Below the pieces are notes generated by a model. That model was not told the DNA's origin, searched no databases, and worked only from the letters and a program-made list of their open reading frames with translations. 16,939 bases of DNA from NCBI GenBank assembly GCA_002419365.1, contig DIGA01000017.1, positions 11,235-28,173 on the forward strand, in the 5' to 3' direction. This document shows positions 14,737 through 16,939 of the stretch, in pieces. How positions within the stretch are numbered: position 1 is the stretch's first letter; each line of letters starts with the position of its first letter. This stretch comes from Mageeibacillus sp. UBA5734 (GTDB lineage Bacteria > Bacillota > Clostridia > Saccharofermentanales > UBA5734). The position numbers were made by a program, and so were the translations under genes.

Positions 14737-14761
14737 CCCTGGCAGATCCTGTCTGGCAGGG
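14737..14761 (+). other. Hairpin between aspA and hydF
   Basis: CCCTGGCAGA (14737-14746) and TCTGGCAGGG (14752-14761) pair with one G-G mismatch around a 5-base loop, right after the aspA stop. No T tract follows. It may be an attenuating or mRNA-stabilising hairpin that sets hydF below aspA, which is an inference. Confidence 0.4.
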
Positions 14762-14807
14762 ATTGCCCGGCAGGTCTGCCTTCAAAACACACTGGAGGCC
14801 TTTCCCA

Positions 14808-16037
14808 ATGTCGATGAACAACACCCCGATGGCCAACCGCCTGGCGATTTCCATTTTTGGCAAGCGCAATGCCGGCAAATCGTCCCTGATCAATGCGCTG
14901 ACCGGGCAGAGCTTTGCCATCACGTCGCCCGTGGCCGGTACGACAACGGACCCGGTCCACAAAACGATGGAGTTGCTGCCGATCGGTCCGGTGGTGATTA
15001 CCGACACAGCTGGACTTGATGACGTTGGCGAGCTGGGTGCCCTGCGCGTCGAAAAAACCTATGAAGTTTTGCGGAAGACGCATCTGGCAATTGTCGTTGT
15101 CAGCGCCGAGGAAGGCGTCACCGATTTCGAGCGTCATTTCCTGGCCGACCTGAAAAAGCGCCAGACCCCGACGGTGGTTGTGTTCAACAAGACCGACCTC
15201 AATCCGATGACTGAGGACCATTTCAAGGAACAAAAAAAATCTCTGGCCCTGCCCGCGGTCCGGGTCAGTGCTGCAACCGGTGAAGGCATCGGTGCCCTGA
15301 AGGAACTGATCATCGAAAACGCCCGTTTCGACGAGGAGGAGCTCGGCCTGGTCGGTGACCTCGTCCGTCCAGGCGAAATTGCTGTCCTGGTCACGCCGAT
15401 CGACAAAGCCGCCCCGAAAGGCCGCCTGATCCTGCCCCAGCAGCAGGTGATCCGCGATTTGCTCGAAATCGACGCGATCGCCATGATCACCAAGGAGCAC
15501 GAGCTCAAGCAGACTCTGGAAAGCCTCAAGCAGAAGCCGGCGATTGTGATCACCGACTCCCAGGCGTTTATGAAAGTGTCAGCCGACACGCCAACAGACA
15601 TCCCGATGACGTCATTCTCGATCTTGTTTGCCCGCCAGAAGGGTGATCTCGCCCCGATGGTCGAGGGTCTGCGCCGGATCGAGCAGCTGACGCCGCAAGA
15701 CAAGGTCCTGATCGTCGAGGGCTGCACCCACCACCGCCAGTCGGATGACATCGGCACGGTCAAGATCCCGCGCTGGATCCGCCAAATCGTCGGCGGCGAT
15801 GTCCAGTTCGAATGGGCCTCCGGTGTGCAGTACCCGAAAAACATCGGTGATTACGCCGTGATTGTCCACTGTGGTGGCTGCATGCTCAACCGCAAGGAGA
15901 TGCAGTACCGGATTGCCCTGGCGCGTGAGCACGGCGTCGCCATCACCAACTATGGCATGCTCATCGCCTACACCATGGGCATCCTGCCGCGGGCCCTGAA
16001 GCCCTTCCCGGCCGCCCTGCTCGCCCTCGATGATTAA
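14808..16037 (+). CDS. hydF: [FeFe]-hydrogenase H-cluster maturation GTPase HydF
   Basis: A 409-residue scaffold protein on which the two-iron part of the H-cluster, made by HydG and HydE, is assembled and passed to the hydrogenase. The N-terminal GTPase domain has the P-loop GKRNAGKSS (18-26), switch region AGTTTDPV (43-50), G3 DTAGLDD (66-72) and G4 NKTD (127-130). A dimerisation domain follows (about 185-270). The C-terminal FeS-binding domain has C306 and H308 (EGCTHHRQ), then H354, C355 and C358 (HCGGCML), the ligand set of HydF. The start at 14808 has GGAGG 9 bp upstream; the frame is open from 14763 but with no ribosome binding site there. It is the second gene of the aspA operon and its stop overlaps that of the converging dioxygenase gene. 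hydE, hydG and the hydrogenase are outside the window. Confidence 0.95.
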   Translation: MSMNNTPMANRLAISIFGKRNAGKSSLINALTGQSFAITSPVAGTTTDPVHKTMELLPIGPVVITDTAGLDDVGELGALRVEKTYEVLRKTHLAIVVVSAEEGVTDFERHFLADLKKRQTPTVVVFNKTDLNPMTEDHFKEQKKSLALPAVRVSAATGEGIGALKELIIENARFDEEELGLVGDLVRPGEIAVLVTPIDKAAPKGRLILPQQQVIRDLLEIDAIAMITKEHELKQTLESLKQKPAIVITDSQAFMKVSADTPTDIPMTSFSILFARQKGDLAPMVEGLRRIEQLTPQDKVLIVEGCTHHRQSDDIGTVKIPRWIRQIVGGDVQFEWASGVQYPKNIGDYAVIVHCGGCMLNRKEMQYRIALAREHGVAITNYGMLIAYTMGILPRALKPFPAALLALDD

Positions 16038-16798
16038 CCGAAGCGATAGCCGGTCATCGACAGGCTGCCGTATTGGCAGACCTCATTGAACGCAGTGATG
16101 GTGTCATCTGGCTGCGCTGCGCCCAGGATGTAGAGCAGCGGCCAATAATGATCCGGCGTCGGAATCGCCAGCCGGGCAGCGCCGGGGCTGAATGCTTCCG
16201 GATGCAGCAAGGCAGTATGATCGTGCTGGCGGATTTTTTCACCAACGGCCTGGTCAAAGTCATAAGCCCATGGTTCGCCGCCTTCGTTGGCGAAATCGAC
16301 CCGGCGCAGATTATGGACGATGTTGCCGCTGCCCAGGATCAGGAAGCCCTCGTCCCGCAATGGCGCCAGCTGACGGCCCAGCTGGTAATGGAATTCCGGG
16401 CTGGCCGTGCGATCGATGCTGAGCTGGCAGACTGGGATATCTGCCTGTGGAAACAGATGCACCAGCACGGACCACGTCCCATGATCGATCCCCCAGTTGT
16501 TGTCAACCACACACCCCGCCAGTGCCTGGACGCGCTTGGCTAATCCGGGCGCACCCTGTACCGGATATTCCAGCTCGTACAGTTCTCGGGGAAATCCGTA
16601 CATGTCATAGATCTGGCGCGGTTGTGCCTCATCATTGACCCACGTCCCCGGGGCATACCAATGGGCTGAAATGGCCAGGATCGCGCGCGGCCGGGGAATG
16701 GCCTGGCCCAGGGTGTGCCACGTACGGGTCAGGGGATTGTCCTCAATCGCATTCATCGGTGAACCGTGGCCGACAAATAATACAGGCATGCGCTGCAT
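16034..16798 (-). CDS. ygiD: YgiD-type extradiol ring-cleavage dioxygenase (LigB/DODA family)
   Basis: A 254-residue cytosolic metalloenzyme of the class III extradiol dioxygenase family, YgiD/plant DOPA-dioxygenase branch. These bind a single metal and open catechol rings such as DOPA. Candidate metal ligands are H11 (FVGHGSPMNAI), H46 (ISAHWYAPG) and H217 (PTPDHYWPLLY); H106 (WGIDHGTWSVL) and H162 (GSGNIVHNLR) are conserved active-site positions. Length is normal. The start at 16798 is preceded by CGGAGG. The gene is convergent to hydF and their TAA stop codons overlap at 16034-16037. An oxygen-using enzyme in an apparent anaerobe is odd; the real reaction may differ. Confidence 0.9.
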   Translation of the reverse strand: MQRMPVLFVGHGSPMNAIEDNPLTRTWHTLGQAIPRPRAILAISAHWYAPGTWVNDEAQPRQIYDMYGFPRELYELEYPVQGAPGLAKRVQALAGCVVDNNWGIDHGTWSVLVHLFPQADIPVCQLSIDRTASPEFHYQLGRQLAPLRDEGFLILGSGNIVHNLRRVDFANEGGEPWAYDFDQAVGEKIRQHDHTALLHPEAFSPGAARLAIPTPDHYWPLLYILGAAQPDDTITAFNEVCQYGSLSMTGYRFG

Positions 16799-16820
16799 GG
16801 GAAACCTCCGATTCGAATGA

Positions 16821-16838
16821 GTCAGATCGAAATCTGAC
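16821..16838 (-). promoter_or_regulatory. Inverted repeat in the leader of ygiD
   Basis: GTCAGAT (16821-16827) and ATCTGAC (16832-16838) form a perfect 7-bp stem with the 4-base loop CGAA. It lies about 10 bp upstream of the ygiD ribosome binding site, so it could be an operator or a hairpin affecting translation. Nothing else certain is seen from here to the window end. Confidence 0.45.
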
Positions 16839-16939
16839 GGTCATTTCAATCATTTTTCTAAAGTTTAGCCAATCCAGCCAGCGGTGTCGGTAACAAGGGG
16901 GCTTTCGCCGCGATTGGGCTCTTTATCTAATTCCGTGAA

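Noticed and set aside
14948..14958. GGACCCGGTCC inside hydF, resembling the arm of the nested palindrome
   Set aside because: It encodes the conserved TDPV of the GTPase switch region, so the match is best explained by coding constraint.
14274..15500. Long minus-strand open frame (408 codons) opposite aspA and hydF
   Set aside because: Spans two well-supported plus-strand genes and has no motif of its own.

Overview
The window is chromosomal DNA from an anaerobic bacterium, most likely a GC-rich member of the Firmicutes (Clostridia). The clues are a HydF [FeFe]-hydrogenase maturase beside an aspartase, a membrane-anchored AraC-type regulator of the kind common in Firmicutes, a Gram-positive style lipoprotein sugar-binding protein with a Ser/Thr/Ala/Pro-rich linker, strong AGGAGG-type ribosome binding sites, and intrinsic terminators. 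The species cannot be fixed from this sequence alone.

Left part (1-7000, all minus strand). From right to left: mltG (cell-wall transglycosylase) and an EamA drug/metabolite-type permease form a tight pair. Next come an acylphosphatase and a two-TM AraC-family regulator with only 6 bp between them, then an exported PepSY-domain protein ending in a long poly-aspartate tail with its own terminator. Last is a Cof-type HAD phosphatase with a good promoter and terminator.

Middle (7000-12480). A decayed REP-associated (Y1/RAYT) transposase lies at 7248-7732. It is followed by a plus-strand ABC transporter operon for monosaccharides of the ChvE/MmsA/MmsB type: lipoprotein, double ATPase, permease. 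A palindromic candidate operator precedes the operon, hairpins lie in both intergenic gaps, and a strong terminator ends it. Just after the terminator is a perfectly centred 58-bp nested palindrome that looks like a REP-type element.

Right part (12480-16939). An AT-rich stretch leads to a small hemerythrin/RIC-like protein, then an aspA-hydF operon with its own promoter. A minus-strand YgiD-type extradiol dioxygenase converges on hydF, and the two stop codons overlap.

Functionally, the transporter supplies sugars to a fermenting cell. HydF builds the hydrogenase that disposes of fermentation electrons, and aspartase beside it is a recurrent partner. The RIC-like protein may relate to protecting or repairing iron centres. 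The most unusual items are the poly-Asp PepSY protein, the nested palindrome with a nearby RAYT remnant, the shortened RIC-like protein with an altered ligand position, and a transglycosylase with a lipobox. No wholly new multigene system is evident.
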